Below are positions 45,457-57,825 of a stretch of 64,000 nt of DNA, piece after piece. This stretch comes from Candidatus Thiodiazotropha endoloripes (GTDB lineage Bacteria > Pseudomonadota > Gammaproteobacteria > Chromatiales > Chromatiaceae). Made by a program: the position numbers and the translations under genes. Every line of letters starts with the position of its first letter. Position 1 is the first letter of the stretch. A model generated the notes under the pieces. That model saw only the letters and a list, made by a program, of their open reading frames with translations. It did no database searches and was not told where the DNA came from. The stretch spans positions 1,426,001 to 1,490,000 of the forward strand of contig NZ_LVJW01000003.1 in the NCBI RefSeq assembly GCF_001708965.1, given 5' to 3'.

Positions 45457-46350
45457 CTATAGAGTGTCCATCAGGATGCCTAGAAAAATCAGACTGGGTG
45501 TAATCAATGTCAGTATGACATTCCGGCCCAGGCTTGCAATCAATTGATTCCGATCGTGGGTATCATCTTTTATGACTTGATATATCTTGTATACCAATCC
45601 GGCGGTCAGCAGACAGAGTAGGGTGGTCACCGGTAAATGATTCAGCATGACCCCTGAAATTATCGCCAGGTAGGCAGAAAGAGTAAAAGTCAAGAACACT
45701 CGGGCTCTTTTCGGCGCATCCAATGAGATAGCATAGTTATTCCGTCCGATACTACGGTCAGCATCGATATCGGGTATTTGATTCAGTAAAAGAAGATTGT
45801 TAACCAGGAAGAAAGGTGCCAGTGAGAGTAACACGGCGGCGATGGATAGCTGACCTGTCAGGGCGTAGTGGGTGCCGACTACCATCAATGGGCCAAAACA
45901 GAGACCTGAAGCGATCAATACCAGAAAGCGGTAACGATTGATCCAACTGGTATAACTGATGATGATCAGAATGCCCAGAAGCCCAATGGGTAGCAACCCC
46001 CAGCCGGATACCTGTATCAGATAAAGTCCGCAGGCCAGTGTAATCAGGAGGGAGATTGTACCGATGATTAATGCCTGAGGTGCAAGATGCGGTTGCAGAA
46101 TCAAGGTACCACTACCCCCGCTAAAGGGTGTTCGGTCGGTTTTAGCATCCAATCCCGAATGAAAATCGAAATATTCATTCAGGGCATTGACGCTGACATG
46201 GGCCATCAAGGCTCCAAGCAGTACGACGCCAAGTACTCCCCAGGCGATGGGAAAACCAGAAAGAAGTGCGCTTCCTACACCCAAAGAGACACAGATCGGG
46301 GTTAGTACCAGGAAGTTTGGACGGGTAACACCCACAACCGGTAAAGGCAT
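45457..46350 (-). CDS. UbiA-family prenyltransferase, MenA-like
   Basis: 297 residues with about nine membrane helices; the start at 46350 (MPLPVVGVTRPNF) is preferred over upstream frames. The first Asp-rich motif is NALNEYFDFHSGLD followed by RTPFSGG, the second NQIPDIDADRSIGR. The sequence style is closest to 1,4-dihydroxy-2-naphthoate polyprenyltransferases of menaquinone synthesis, but other UbiA members are possible and no men gene is adjacent. The reaction would attach a polyprenyl chain to an aromatic or quinone head at the inner membrane. Confidence 0.85.
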   Translation of the reverse strand: MPLPVVGVTRPNFLVLTPICVSLGVGSALLSGFPIAWGVLGVVLLGALMAHVSVNALNEYFDFHSGLDAKTDRTPFSGGSGTLILQPHLAPQALIIGTISLLITLACGLYLIQVSGWGLLPIGLLGILIIISYTSWINRYRFLVLIASGLCFGPLMVVGTHYALTGQLSIAAVLLSLAPFFLVNNLLLLNQIPDIDADRSIGRNNYAISLDAPKRARVFLTFTLSAYLAIISGVMLNHLPVTTLLCLLTAGLVYKIYQVIKDDTHDRNQLIASLGRNVILTLITPSLIFLGILMDTL

Positions 46351-46425
46351 AATCAAGAGTCCTGTCTTATAACTGAATATTCTTACAATTAACCACTGGA
46401 AAACAACCACACGATACCACATCAA

Positions 46426-46933
46426 TGCCTATCTTTGATGGTTGCTCACCTCGCATAACCTGTTGGATTGGCTCTGTGATTTCCCTAAATAATGTGTGGA
46501 TATATATCTGTCTTCAATATTTTAAATCTATTACTACATTTTGTAATACGTCGTAAAAAAATAAACTTCTATTGTGACATGTGTGGTGCTCTATCGGTTT
46601 GGATCAGTTGGTGAACCTTGTTCAAAGGAACTTAAAGTAAAATCCAAAAAACTAAACTCCAGTAGACATTGATATTTCTTAGCATAAGCTGATTTGAAAT
46701 GATTGGGATTGTAATTCAACTTACTGCTATCCCATCAACATCTGTAGGGAGTGACACTCTTCTCCTATCGTGAGAGAAGTGCTGGGGGAGAGGGGGGCCA
46801 AACATGAATCGCGCATAGGCGAAACTCCAAATTCTGTTCTGGATCTACTCACATTTCATAGGTATTTTATTAAACGGTACTTGAATGATCAGCTACCGGA
46901 TAGAGATGACATCAGAATTGCGAAACTTATTCA
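46426..46933. other. intergenic, no supported gene
   Basis: About 500 bp of mixed composition. An imperfect hairpin CACTCTTCTC/GAGAGAAGTG near 46754-46781 is the only structure noticed. Confidence 0.4.
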
Positions 46934-47530
46934 ATGAAATACAACTTCAAGATCGTTGAGACCGACCCGGCCTATCGTGGATTTCTGAAAATCAACCGCT
47001 ACCGCCTAAAACATGATCTCTATATGGGGGGCGAGAGTGAGACCATCATTCGGGAACGGATCGAGGATATCGGGGCTGTATCTGTTCTCCTCTACGACCC
47101 ACGTCAGGACAAGGTGGTGCTGGTGGAACAGTTTCGAATCGGTGTGGCCGGATATCAGAATCCCCCCTGGATGCTGGAAACCATTGGTGGCCTGCAGGAT
47201 GGTGATGAAAGCGATGAGTCGGTAGCCAGAAGAGAGTCCCTTGAAGAGGCCAATTGCGAGATCGGCCGCCTGAAACGAATCTGTGAATTTGTCGTCAGCC
47301 CAGGCATATCGGTTGACCGCATCAAGCTATATTGTGGTGAGGTTGATGCAACCAATGCCGCTGGTGTGCACGGTTTGGATCATGAAGGTGAAGATATACG
47401 GGTTGTTGTCATGGATGCTGGTGAGGCGATTGGCGAACTCTACCAGGGGCGGGCGAACTCAACCAGTATCATTATTGCACTTCAATGGTTAGCAATGCAT
47501 CGGGAATCACTCAGACAAGACTGGTGTTGA
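46934..47530 (+). CDS. nudF: Nudix ADP-ribose pyrophosphatase
   Basis: 198 residues. The N-terminal beta-rich dimerisation part (MKYNFKIVETDPAYRGFLKI, LYMGGESETIIRERIE) is followed by the Nudix box G-LQDGD-E-SDESVAR-RESLEEAN. The usual Gly near the box end is Asn here. VSPGISVDRIKLYCGEVDA follows. It hydrolyses ADP-ribose to AMP and ribose-5-phosphate, or GDP-sugars in relatives. A single gene. Confidence 0.9.
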   Translation: MKYNFKIVETDPAYRGFLKINRYRLKHDLYMGGESETIIRERIEDIGAVSVLLYDPRQDKVVLVEQFRIGVAGYQNPPWMLETIGGLQDGDESDESVARRESLEEANCEIGRLKRICEFVVSPGISVDRIKLYCGEVDATNAAGVHGLDHEGEDIRVVVMDAGEAIGELYQGRANSTSIIIALQWLAMHRESLRQDWC

Positions 47531-47936
47531 GCTTTTAAGATTTATCAGATGCCTGAATCATGAGATTTCATTGAACTAAATCTTATTCGATCTTACGGAA
47601 TTAATTATAATCCTTATTGTTTATTAAGTTTTAACTTTTTATTGTTCCCCGCGATTTCATTTGAAATGTATTCTTCAAATCCTTTCATTATTAAGATGTA
47701 GATAGACAAGAAAACCCTTACAAACTCGTCAGAATGTACTCTATGTGCAAGCTCTAACCAAATAGCAATTAAGTAGGCCTGGATGCTAATTTGGTATTGT
47801 GATAATTCTCAATGCGTTATTTCAAGATGATATAAAATACTGACCATCTAAAATAAATCAGTTTGGTAGAGTGCTAAAAGATTTTTTCTCTTTAGTTAAA
47901 GGATAAGTGAAGGATATGGCTAATTAAAAAAGTATT
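47531..47936. other. AT-rich intergenic, nothing recognised
   Basis: About 400 bp, very AT-rich, between the nudF stop and the convergent GNAT gene. No RNA, repeat or gene is seen. Confidence 0.4.
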
Positions 47937-48893
47937 CTACAGATGTAACCGAGCCAGCTCACGATCCGGAGCACCGTACTCCCAAGCTTCATCAAACAAC
48001 GTCTGAAGCCGGCTTACGAAGTGCCGGTTGTTGTATCTTGCAGTGCCTATTACATTGGATGCCTGCTGTTTATAGAGGTATCCACAATCATCAGCGAGCA
48101 TAAAGTTCTCTTCTATATCGAGATGCTCATCGGAGGGTTTGCGGATTTCGATCACCGAGGGGAGGCGTTGTGCCAGATCAACCAGACGATGACCCTGTTG
48201 CACAATAAGGCTATTGTCCTGAACCAGGATTCGAATCCGGCTGAACTTCGATCGCATCGCAAGCTGCTTCACGGCATCATGGAATGAATCGGTGTCATAG
48301 ACGATCGGGTCGAGGTCATAACTGAACAGGCAAAGGTAACGTTTCGCTTGTCTCACCATCGATGCGGCGTGAATCTGGTGGTCTTCAACTCTGTTCAATT
48401 GAAACAGCTCATCGTCTTTACCCAGGGTGGCCAGTTTTAGATCATCAACGCTGGGTTGATCGGTTAATGAGAAGAACATCTTTCGATGGGGTATATCGGC
48501 TTCGTGGAAGATCTCTCCCTTGGCGATAAAACCGAATTTCGCATAGAAGGGTTCTGCTGAGGTCTGAGCATGCAGAAACAGTTGATCCTGGCCGACCCGG
48601 CTGGCTTGTTGCAGCAGTTCCAACAGCAGGGCGGTACCGATCCCCTGATTACGCCAGTCGGCCAGTACAGCCATTCGTCCGATCTGTCCACTGCCCAGTA
48701 GTCGTGCCGTGCCAATCGGTTGTTGTTGATTGTCCAGCGCGAGCAGGTGATAGGCGATAATGTCGTCATCATCCCACTCCATACTCTCCGGGACACCCTG
48801 TTCCTCGATGAATACAGGTTCTCTTACCTGACGCAGCAATTCCCGATCATCCGGCCATATCGCCTGGCGGATTGCGAAGTCGTTAGTTGCCAT
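47937..48893 (-). CDS. GNAT acetyltransferase fused to a second domain
   Basis: 318 residues. Residues 1-145 are an ElaA/YjcF-like GNAT domain with the acyl-CoA loop GRMAVLADWRNQGIGTAL and FYAKFGF. Residues about 160-318 form a second domain (AKRYLCLFSYDLDPIVYDTD, KFSRIRILVQDNSLIVQQGH, YNNRHFVSRLQTLFDEAWEYG) that recalls phospholipase-D-like folds without an HKD motif. The substrate is unknown. Confidence 0.85.
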   Translation of the reverse strand: MATNDFAIRQAIWPDDRELLRQVREPVFIEEQGVPESMEWDDDDIIAYHLLALDNQQQPIGTARLLGSGQIGRMAVLADWRNQGIGTALLLELLQQASRVGQDQLFLHAQTSAEPFYAKFGFIAKGEIFHEADIPHRKMFFSLTDQPSVDDLKLATLGKDDELFQLNRVEDHQIHAASMVRQAKRYLCLFSYDLDPIVYDTDSFHDAVKQLAMRSKFSRIRILVQDNSLIVQQGHRLVDLAQRLPSVIEIRKPSDEHLDIEENFMLADDCGYLYKQQASNVIGTARYNNRHFVSRLQTLFDEAWEYGAPDRELARLHL

Positions 48894-48995
48894 TGATGAT
48901 TACTCCTATCCTTTCTGCTTCCATACAGCTGTTTCAGCGGGCCGTTTTTTCAGCCTTGCTTCTTGTCCTGGACAATCTCATTGATTCAAGCGGAT

Positions 48996-50177
48996 TCAGT
49001 GCTCATCACTGAACAGAAAATGTCCTTCATTGTAGAGCCTGCAGAGCAGGCTCAGGTATTCAGGTTGTTCAAGCCACTCCTGCAGATAACCGAAATGCAA
49101 ATCCCGGTAGTGTGTGATGACCGGGAGAAACTCACCGGAAGAGCTGGGCAGGGTATAGCTGTTGCCGTTTATGTAGAGCGTATCCAGGCCATCTTTTTCA
49201 TAGCGGCTGAATGCCATTCGGCTGTGGCTGTTGCGATGGATTATCGCCTGTTCCCGGAATCGGTTGAGAAACGTCTGTTCAGTAAGAGGCTGCTCTACTG
49301 GAATAACCTGCAGGTGGGGTTTGGTTTCCGTTACCAGACGACCAAACCAGCGTTCATCCCGGTCGAGTCGATCCAGACAGCTCTGCAGTTTGGCTTTGAA
49401 GCCCTCAAGTGCTACAGGTTTGATCTCCGCTGGTGCGATTTGTGGTTTCAGCGCAGGATCACGGTAGCGTTGCTTCGGCAGTTGCTGTTCGATCCAGGAC
49501 TCAAACCAGGACGAAGCGATATCCTGCCAGGTCGGGGCACGAAACCCCACGGAACAGGTTATGGCTTCACCCTCGGCGATACCCCAATGGGCTACATTCG
49601 GTGGTAGATAGAGCATATCTCCCTCTTCCAGCAGCCACTCCTGCTCCGCTTCAAACTGGGGCAGGATGCGCAGGTCGAGTCCGGGTATATAGTCATTCTC
49701 ATCAACCGCCCGGGTGTGAATCTTCCAGCGTCGGCAACCTTTGGCCTGCAACAGAAAAACATCATAGTCATCGGTATGGGGGCCAACCGAACCCTGGTCA
49801 ACCGCATAACTGATCATGATGTCATCCAGACGCCAATCGGGTATGAAACGGAAGTAGTCCAACAGCTCTGCCACTTCCGGAATGTATTTGTCCACATCCT
49901 GGACCAGCAGTGTCCAGTGACTCTCAGGCAGTTCAGCGAAGAGTGACTCGGCGAAGGGGCCATAGCGTGCTTCCCAGGGTGTGGCACCATGCTTTTCCAG
50001 TACCAGGCGGGATTCGATCTCTTCGTCGCATGCCATGCCGGCCAGTTCATCGGCCTCTATATGGCATTTGAAGTCGGGCAGTGCCTGGCGAAATAAGAGG
50101 GGTTTTTTCTGCCAGTAGTTGGTCAGAAATTTGTCAGTATCTATGTTTTTTGGGAAGTTAAGTAAATGCATACCCAT
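48996..50177 (-). CDS. roxA: ribosomal protein uL16 arginine hydroxylase (RoxA/YcfD)
   Basis: About 393 residues, JmjC/cupin fold. The start at 50177 is preferred because GAGG lies 5-6 nt upstream. Fe(II)-binding HxD is in PHTDDYDVFLLQ and the distal His in NVAHWGIAEGEAITCSVGFR. HWQKKP-like NYWQKKPLLFRQALP marks the family N-terminus. This 2-oxoglutarate oxygenase hydroxylates an arginine of ribosomal protein L16. A winged-helix-type C-terminal part (about 290-393) follows. Confidence 0.92.
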   Translation of the reverse strand: MGMHLLNFPKNIDTDKFLTNYWQKKPLLFRQALPDFKCHIEADELAGMACDEEIESRLVLEKHGATPWEARYGPFAESLFAELPESHWTLLVQDVDKYIPEVAELLDYFRFIPDWRLDDIMISYAVDQGSVGPHTDDYDVFLLQAKGCRRWKIHTRAVDENDYIPGLDLRILPQFEAEQEWLLEEGDMLYLPPNVAHWGIAEGEAITCSVGFRAPTWQDIASSWFESWIEQQLPKQRYRDPALKPQIAPAEIKPVALEGFKAKLQSCLDRLDRDERWFGRLVTETKPHLQVIPVEQPLTEQTFLNRFREQAIIHRNSHSRMAFSRYEKDGLDTLYINGNSYTLPSSSGEFLPVITHYRDLHFGYLQEWLEQPEYLSLLCRLYNEGHFLFSDEH

Positions 50178-50192
50178 AGTGTACCTCATCAT

Positions 50193-50565
50193 GGATTCGG
50201 TACCATTTACTCAGCATGCAAAGTAGTGGTGGTCTGTGAGAAAAATTGTCAGCAACTCAGAACCACTCTCCCGCATGGGGAGAGGGGAGTTAGACTCCTC
50301 ACCTGATCTGCATGCTGAAGATGTTCGCTTTTTCTGAGCTTCATCTTTTAACTGCGTAATGTAATTCATGTTTCAAACACGAAGGAGAGGCGTGGCCAAG
50401 GAGAATCAATCCAAAAGGTCATAGTGATCGAAGTTAGTGGGGCAGCTGTGAGGTTGAATATGTTAGGCAGCAAGCCTGATACACATAATTGGCTCTATTC
50501 AATCCGCTACCTGTAGTAGCGGATTGAATGTTGGATTCGTGTTAAAAGCCCCTGACAGTTAATCC
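50193..50565. other. intergenic with long perfect hairpin
   Basis: A perfect 14-bp stem ATTCAATCCGCTAC/GTAGCGGATTGAAT with a 5-nt loop lies at 50497-50529, 36 bp after the purB stop. A smaller CTCTCCC/GGGGAGAG hairpin lies near 50269. No gene is supported. Confidence 0.5.
50497..50529 (-). terminator. terminator-like stem-loop after purB
   Basis: A perfect 14-bp inverted repeat with a 5-nt loop just downstream of purB. There is no T-run, so it may protect the mRNA end or act with other factors rather than as a classical intrinsic terminator. Confidence 0.45.
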
Positions 50566-51954
<1,389 letters not shown>

Positions 51955-52129
51955 TTAGAAAGGCGGGAATTATACCCGTTGAGTTGTAAGGGGTTAAGTC
52001 GGCTGATTTCTTTGTTTTGAAAAATAAATTAAAACATAAAGATAGGGTTATTATTTAATAATTGGGATTAATATATTTTTATCCCCTGTACCCACAAGCG
52101 GCTGGCTTTGCCTGTCAATCGCTCCTTTC

Positions 52130-52163
52130 GACTCTGCCTAACCAATAAAGGTTAGGCAGAGTC
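52130..52163 (-). terminator. terminator-like stem-loop after acnA
   Basis: A perfect 14-bp stem GACTCTGCCTAACC/GGTTAGGCAGAGTC with a 6-nt loop, 53 bp beyond the acnA stop. There is no pronounced T-run in the minus direction, as with the purB structure. Confidence 0.5.
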
Positions 52164-52215
52164 GCGCTTGGATGAGGCAAACGATTCTCAACTGGCTGCA
52201 GTGCAGAGGATCCCT

Positions 52216-54879
52216 TTATTTGCTGCTTTCAGAGGCCATCTTGCGCAGCACATAGTGCAGGATTCCCCCGTGTTTGAAATAGTCGACTTCATTGGGTGTA
52301 TCGATACGCACGGTGACGTCGAACTCCTTTTCACTGCCCTTATCGGATCTCGCCTTGACGGTGATGCGGTGGACAGTCTGTTCTCCCGGGTCAGGGATGA
52401 AGAATCGTTCCTCACCGGTCAGCTCCAGGGTATCCGCACTCTCTCCCGGTAGAAACTGTAACGGCAGTATGCCCATGCAGACCAGATTGGTACGATGAAT
52501 CCGCTCATAGCTTTCAGCAATTACCGCACGTACCCCTTGCAGGGCCGGTCCTTTTGCCGCCCAGTCACGGGAGGATCCGGATCCGTACTCCTTGCCGGCA
52601 ATCACAATCACCGGCACGGACTCCTCTTTGTAGCGCATGGCAGCATCGTAGATGCTCATCTCATCACCTGAAGGCAGATGACGGGTCACACCGCCTTCAC
52701 TCTCGGGCAGCAGGCGGTTGCGCAAGCGGATATTGGCGAAAGTACCCCGCATCATCACTTCATGATTGCCACGACGGGAGCCATAGGAGTTGAACTCATC
52801 CGCTTTCACCCCCAGCTCGGTCAGGTATGTACCTGCCGGGCTGTCGGCTTTGATGGCGCCTGCCGGTGAGATATGGTCAGTGGTGACTGAATCGCCAAGC
52901 CACGCCAGACATCGCGCCGCTTCGATATCGGTAATCGGATCCAGATCGAGCGAGATCTCTTCGAAGTAGGGCGGATGGCGGATGTAGGTCGAGTCGGGAT
53001 CCCACTGAAACTGGCTGCCGGCAGGGGCTTCCAGGGATTGCCAGCGGCTATCCCCGTCGAAAAGCCTGGCATAACTGGCAATGAAGCCCTCTCTGGTCAG
53101 GTTATCTGAAATCGCCTCAGCAATCTCTTTACTGCTAGGCCAGATATCCTTGAGTAACACCGGTTCTCCTTCTGTGTTGATGCCCAGGGGGTCATGATAC
53201 AGGTCGATATTCATCGTGCCGGCCAGGGCGTAGGCCACAACCAGAGGTGGTGATGCCAGGTAGTTCATTCTGACTTCTGCATGGACACGGCCTTCAAAAT
53301 TTCGGTTCCCGGAGAGTACCGAAGTGACCGTCAGGTCACCATCGCTGATCGCTTTGGAGACCTCTTCCGGCAATGGGCCGGAGTTGCCGATGCAGGTTGT
53401 ACAGCCATAACCGACCAGATCGAAGCCCAGGGTATCGAGTGGTTTGTCCAGGCCGGCCTGCTCCAGGTATTGCATCACCACCCGGGATCCCGGTCCGAGG
53501 GAGGTCTTGACCCAGGGTTTGACTGAAAGCCCAGATTCAACCGCCTTTTTAGCCAGTAAACCGGCTGCCATCATGACACTGGGATTTGATGTGTTGGTGC
53601 ATGAGGTGATTGCCGCAATGACAACATCGCCGTCGGTGATTTCAGTGGATGCACCATCAATATTGGTGGAGACGGTTTGACTCTCTCCACCGTTGAAAGC
53701 CTCAACAGCTTGCTCGAATTGTGCCTTGGCATCTTTCAGCGGCACCCGGTCCTGGGGACGCTTGGGCCCGGCGAGGCTGGGCTCGATTACAGAGAGATCG
53801 ATCTCCAGGGTCTCAGAGTATTCAGCCTCCGCGGAGTCTGCCGTGTGAAACATACCCTGGGCTTTGGCGTAGGCCTCTACCAGGGCGATCTGATCCTCTG
53901 ATCGATTGGTCAGGCGCAGATAGTCGAGAGTCTCCTGATCGACAGGAAACAGACCACATGTGGCGCCGTATTCGGGGGCCATATTGGCAATGGTGGCGCG
54001 ATCACCAAGCGGCATCTTGGCGATTGCGGGGCCATAGAATTCGACAAATTTACCTACCACACCATGCTCGCGCAGGCGTTCGACAATGGTTAACACCAGG
54101 TCAGTTGCCAGACTGCCTTCAGGAAGCTTGCCAACCAATTTGACCCCCACGACCTTAGGAACCAGCATTGAGATCGGCTGGCCCAGCATTGAGGCTTCAG
54201 CTTCGATACCGCCGACACCCCATCCAAGTACCCCGATACCATTTATCATGGTTGTGTGGGAGTCTGTACCGACCAAGGTATCGGGAAAGGCCAGGAGTTT
54301 GTCATCGCGCTGTTCTGAATAGACTACCCGAGCCAGGTATTCCAGATTGACCTGGTGTACGATGCCGGTGTCGGGTGGTACGACTTTGAGGCTGGAAAAG
54401 CCGCTCTGGCCCCATTTTAGAAATTGATAGCGCTCCCGGTTACGTTGAAATTCAATCTCAGCATTGAGATCGAAGGCATTGGCATCGCCGAAGTGATCAA
54501 CCTGTACCGAGTGGTCGATAACCAGTTCGGCCGCCTGGAGCGGATTGATATCGGTCGCGCTGCCACCCAGTGTGACCATGGCATCGCGCATCGCAGCCAG
54601 GTCGACAACCGCCGGTACACCAGTGAAATCCTGCATCAGAACCCGGGCAGGCCGATACTGAATCTCTCTGCTGGGCTCCGCTTGGGGATCCCAGTTGGCA
54701 ACCGCTTTGATATCCATTGCGGTAACGGTGACACCGTCTTCATGTCTCAACAGGTTTTCTAACAGGATACGAATCGAAACCGGTAGTCGGTCTGAATTCT
54801 CCAACGCATCCAGACGATAGATCTGATAGGCAGTTCCATTGACCATCAGCTCTTTTTCTGCACCAAAGCTGCTACTCAT
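52216..54879 (-). CDS. acnA: aconitate hydratase A
   Basis: 887 residues, cytosolic aconitase/IRP-type. [4Fe-4S] ligands lie in [14 protein letters not shown] and [14 protein letters not shown]; the swivel domain has [14 protein letters not shown] and [20 protein letters not shown] precedes the ATG. It interconverts citrate and isocitrate in the TCA/glyoxylate cycles. A palindrome AAACAGTA-TAT-TACTGTTT 24 bp upstream of the start may regulate it. A strong stem-loop follows the stop. Confidence 0.97.
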   Translation of the reverse strand: MSSSFGAEKELMVNGTAYQIYRLDALENSDRLPVSIRILLENLLRHEDGVTVTAMDIKAVANWDPQAEPSREIQYRPARVLMQDFTGVPAVVDLAAMRDAMVTLGGSATDINPLQAAELVIDHSVQVDHFGDANAFDLNAEIEFQRNRERYQFLKWGQSGFSSLKVVPPDTGIVHQVNLEYLARVVYSEQRDDKLLAFPDTLVGTDSHTTMINGIGVLGWGVGGIEAEASMLGQPISMLVPKVVGVKLVGKLPEGSLATDLVLTIVERLREHGVVGKFVEFYGPAIAKMPLGDRATIANMAPEYGATCGLFPVDQETLDYLRLTNRSEDQIALVEAYAKAQGMFHTADSAEAEYSETLEIDLSVIEPSLAGPKRPQDRVPLKDAKAQFEQAVEAFNGGESQTVSTNIDGASTEITDGDVVIAAITSCTNTSNPSVMMAAGLLAKKAVESGLSVKPWVKTSLGPGSRVVMQYLEQAGLDKPLDTLGFDLVGYGCTTCIGNSGPLPEEVSKAISDGDLTVTSVLSGNRNFEGRVHAEVRMNYLASPPLVVAYALAGTMNIDLYHDPLGINTEGEPVLLKDIWPSSKEIAEAISDNLTREGFIASYARLFDGDSRWQSLEAPAGSQFQWDPDSTYIRHPPYFEEISLDLDPITDIEAARCLAWLGDSVTTDHISPAGAIKADSPAGTYLTELGVKADEFNSYGSRRGNHEVMMRGTFANIRLRNRLLPESEGGVTRHLPSGDEMSIYDAAMRYKEESVPVIVIAGKEYGSGSSRDWAAKGPALQGVRAVIAESYERIHRTNLVCMGILPLQFLPGESADTLELTGEERFFIPDPGEQTVHRITVKARSDKGSEKEFDVTVRIDTPNEVDYFKHGGILHYVLRKMASESSK

Positions 54880-55267
54880 GCAATCCTCCTGTAGCTTTTA
54901 AAAAACAGTATATTACTGTTTGATTATTCGTGTTATTTATATTTCTTGCTGCTTCTCTTCAAGCAGGCCAGTAAGTCATACAGCGGGCGACACAGGCCAG
55001 TTGCCAGATTCCTGGTTAGCCGAATTACAGCCATTCAATGGTGATAATGTTCTGCTGGCTGTGATCTCTTGCACTATAGAAGGTAATCATCAGATTACTA
55101 TAGGAGGATCAAGTATGGAGCTTAGGATTCTACTGCCATTGACTATGGATAAGTCCGAATTTAGCGGAAATCAGAAGTGTTAAACGGCTTCGTCCGGATT
55201 GCAGAGTCCCGGCAGCCGCTTGGCTGACACATAGGTGCTCGACTGGGGATGCCAATCGGACTGGGAT
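54880..55267. other. acnA leader with palindromic operator candidate
   Basis: A perfect palindrome AAACAGTATATTACTGTTT spans 54903-54921, directly upstream of acnA. The remainder up to the hflD stop shows no gene. Confidence 0.5.
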
Positions 55268-55888
55268 TCAGAGTTTGTCGAGGAGGTTTTTGCAGTTATC
55301 GATGTAGTTGCTTCGGCTGAACAGCAGCTGTCGGCGACGTCCTCCAGTCTGGCGCCACAACATGGCAGATCGAATGCCGGACAGCAGCAGGGCTCGAATA
55401 CGATTCACGTTGTCGCTGTTCTGCAGATAGACAGTCTCCCCACTTACCATGATTCTTGGTTTGAGGGTGCTGATATTCTCCGCATAGATATCGGCCAGCG
55501 CACCCAGGATATTGCTGTGCGTGGCGGGAAAGTGAATCAGTCGGGCGGCGGTTTCGGTGATTCCGGCCCTGATCTTGTCCAGTCTTTGACGGTGTTTACT
55601 GAGCTTACGTTCCAACTGGATCAGACTCAGAACATAACGGGTCAACTCATCATCCCGGGTATCGGTTGCACTGAGTTGCTTGTAGGTCAGCTTTACACCC
55701 GGTGCGATATCATCCAGGCTGCCGTAGACATCGACCACACTTTTCGCATCGAGTTGAAAAAGACTGTTGATGCTGGTGGAGATTCTTTCAGTACTGATCA
55801 GGCCTTTACGGGCAACCTGCTGGACCAGGCCAGCGGCTTGAAAAACTCCCGATAAGGCGATGACGCGATCACTATCCTGAAACTTCAT
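55268..55888 (-). CDS. hflD: lysogenization regulator HflD homologue
   Basis: 206 residues, all-helical, matching HflD over its length (DRVIALSGVFQAAGLVQQVA, GSLDDIAPGVKLTYKQL, RIRALLLSGIRSAMLWRQTG). In E. coli it is a membrane-associated protein that affects lambda CII stability. It sits after mnmA as in many gammaproteobacteria, so the two are probably an operon. Confidence 0.93.
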   Translation of the reverse strand: MKFQDSDRVIALSGVFQAAGLVQQVARKGLISTERISTSINSLFQLDAKSVVDVYGSLDDIAPGVKLTYKQLSATDTRDDELTRYVLSLIQLERKLSKHRQRLDKIRAGITETAARLIHFPATHSNILGALADIYAENISTLKPRIMVSGETVYLQNSDNVNRIRALLLSGIRSAMLWRQTGGRRRQLLFSRSNYIDNCKNLLDKL

Positions 55889-55970
55889 GCTGTTCCTGAC
55901 TGAAGGTTGGCTGGTGTTGATATTCTACCATATTGGATCGAGGCGCCGGCGCAAAGTGTAGCCAGGCAAT

Positions 55971-57074
55971 TCAGGGTGAGGGGGCATCTGTCGACTCGAT
56001 AATACCGCCTCCAAGGCAGACTTGATCGTCATACAGAACCAGGGATTGACCAGGTGTTGCGGCACGTTGTGGTGAATCAAAGACCACTTCGCATTGCCCA
56101 CGCTCCATGGGATGCACCCGGCATGACTGCAACGGCTGGCGATGTCTGATCCTGGCCGTCGATTGGATCGGTCCAGCCGGGGCCCTGCCATCCACCCAAT
56201 GGAGCTGTCCGCAGATCAGTTTCTGACACATCAACAGTGGGTGTTGATGGCCCTGAACAGCAATCAGCACGTTACGATCAAGATCTTTAGCGGCAACAAA
56301 CCAGGGGGCTTCCGCCGCACCCTTGCGGCCACCGATACCCAGTCCCTGACGCTGGCCCAGTGTGTAGTACATCAGGCCCTGGTGTTGGCCGATCGTATGG
56401 CCTTCCGGATCTTCGATTACGCCAGGTTTAGCCGGTAAAAAACGCTGCAGAAAATCGCGGAATTTACGTTCACCGATGAAACAGATGCCGGTGCTGTCCT
56501 TCTTTTTATGATTGGGAAAGCCGGCCTCTTCGGCGATCCCTCTGACCTCTGTTTTGGTTAACCGGCCAAGCGGGAAGAGACTTTTTGAAAGCGCCTGCTG
56601 ACCCAGCATATAGAGAAAATAGGTCTGGTCCTTGCCTTCATCCAAAGCACGGGCCAGGTGGAAATACTCACCAGCCTTAGCAACTGAAGCGTAGTGGCCC
56701 GTGGCGATCGCATGGGCTTGCAACTGCTCCGTTGCATAGTCGAGAAATGCCTTGAACTTTATCTCCCGGTTACACAGAACATCCGGGTTGGGGGTCCTGC
56801 CGGCCCCATACTCCTGCAAAAAATAGGCAAACACCCGGTCCCAATACTCGCTTGAAAAGTTGATGGTGTGCAGTGGAATGCTTAATCGGTCGGCAACCGC
56901 CTGGGCATCCGCCAGATCCACGGCTGCCGAGCAGTAGTCCTGATCGTCATCCTCTTCCCAGTTCTTCATGAAGAGTCCTTCCACATCATAACCCTGCTGT
57001 TGCAACAACAGGGCGGCGACCGATGAGTCGACGCCACCGGAAAGACCGACAATTACCTTAGCTTTTTCTGACAT
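55971..57074 (-). CDS. mnmA: tRNA-specific 2-thiouridylase MnmA
   Basis: 367 residues; the start at 57074 gives the family N-terminus [19 protein letters not shown] with the PP-loop SGGVDSS. The two catalytic cysteines are in [12 protein letters not shown] and GICFIGER. It activates U34 of Lys, Glu and Gln tRNAs with ATP and inserts sulfur delivered by a relay. It overlaps the rluE gene by 17 nt upstream and precedes hflD. Confidence 0.96.
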   Translation of the reverse strand: MSEKAKVIVGLSGGVDSSVAALLLQQQGYDVEGLFMKNWEEDDDQDYCSAAVDLADAQAVADRLSIPLHTINFSSEYWDRVFAYFLQEYGAGRTPNPDVLCNREIKFKAFLDYATEQLQAHAIATGHYASVAKAGEYFHLARALDEGKDQTYFLYMLGQQALSKSLFPLGRLTKTEVRGIAEEAGFPNHKKKDSTGICFIGERKFRDFLQRFLPAKPGVIEDPEGHTIGQHQGLMYYTLGQRQGLGIGGRKGAAEAPWFVAAKDLDRNVLIAVQGHQHPLLMCQKLICGQLHWVDGRAPAGPIQSTARIRHRQPLQSCRVHPMERGQCEVVFDSPQRAATPGQSLVLYDDQVCLGGGIIESTDAPSP

Positions 57075-57678
57075 GCTTGTGCTTTTTTCTCTGAACCTGG
57101 AGTTTTGCCGGTTGGTTATCCAGCATGACCCATTCACCAGGTTGTAGATGTTTCAACCGCCATTTACCGATCGATGTGCGAACCAGCCTCAGCGTAGGAT
57201 GGCCGATACTGGCCGTCATACGACGTACCTGACGGTTTCTTCCCTCCTGCAGTGCGATTTCAAGCCATTGGGTTGGTATCCTGGCGCGAAACCGCACCGG
57301 GGGATTCCTCGGCCATAGGGTTGGTTCGGCAATCTTTCTGACCTTTGCCGGCAGGGTGGGGCCATCTTTCAACACCACTCCCTGCTTCAGTTGCTCGATA
57401 CTCTGATCGCTGGGAATTCCTTCCACCTGCACCCAGTAGGTTTTCCAACTCTTTTTACCGGGACGGGTGATCTGCTGCTGTAGCTTTCCATCATCGGTGA
57501 GGATCACCAGGCCTTCACTCTCCCGATCCAATCGGCCGGCGGCATAGACCCCTTTGGTTTTGATGAAATCAGCCAGTGTAGGGCGTCCCTGGGCGTCGGT
57601 AAACTGGGTCAGAACACCGAAAGGTTTGTTAAGCAGAATCAACATTCGAGGGGAGCTGGGCGGTCGATATCCATACAA
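57058..57678 (-). CDS. rluE: 23S rRNA pseudouridine synthase RluE-like
   Basis: 206 residues, RsuA/RluE family. The catalytic motif [10 protein letters not shown] holds the Asp, with [11 protein letters not shown] before it and [21 protein letters not shown] after. RluE modifies U2457 in helix 89 of 23S rRNA. The S4 domain is absent, as in RluE. It overlaps mnmA by 17 nt, so expression is coupled. Confidence 0.92.
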   Translation of the reverse strand: MYGYRPPSSPRMLILLNKPFGVLTQFTDAQGRPTLADFIKTKGVYAAGRLDRESEGLVILTDDGKLQQQITRPGKKSWKTYWVQVEGIPSDQSIEQLKQGVVLKDGPTLPAKVRKIAEPTLWPRNPPVRFRARIPTQWLEIALQEGRNRQVRRMTASIGHPTLRLVRTSIGKWRLKHLQPGEWVMLDNQPAKLQVQRKKHKHVRKS

Positions 57679-57759
57679 AAAACTGTATGGTATCGGTTGC
57701 AGCCGAGCCTGGAAACCGTCAGTGTCGTTTCAGGATTGAGAAAACGGGCAGGGTAGACG

Positions 57760-57795
57760 TAAAAAAGCCGGGATAGCTAGGCTATACCGGCTTTT
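57760..57795 (-). terminator. intrinsic terminator of cspD
   Basis: A stem AAGCCGG-x-ATAG/CTAT-x-CCGGCTT with one mismatch, followed in the minus direction by six T (57761-57766). It lies 31 bp after the cspD stop. Confidence 0.85.
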
Positions 57796-57825
57796 GAACA
57801 GGAAAACTGTAACAGTGGACGATAC

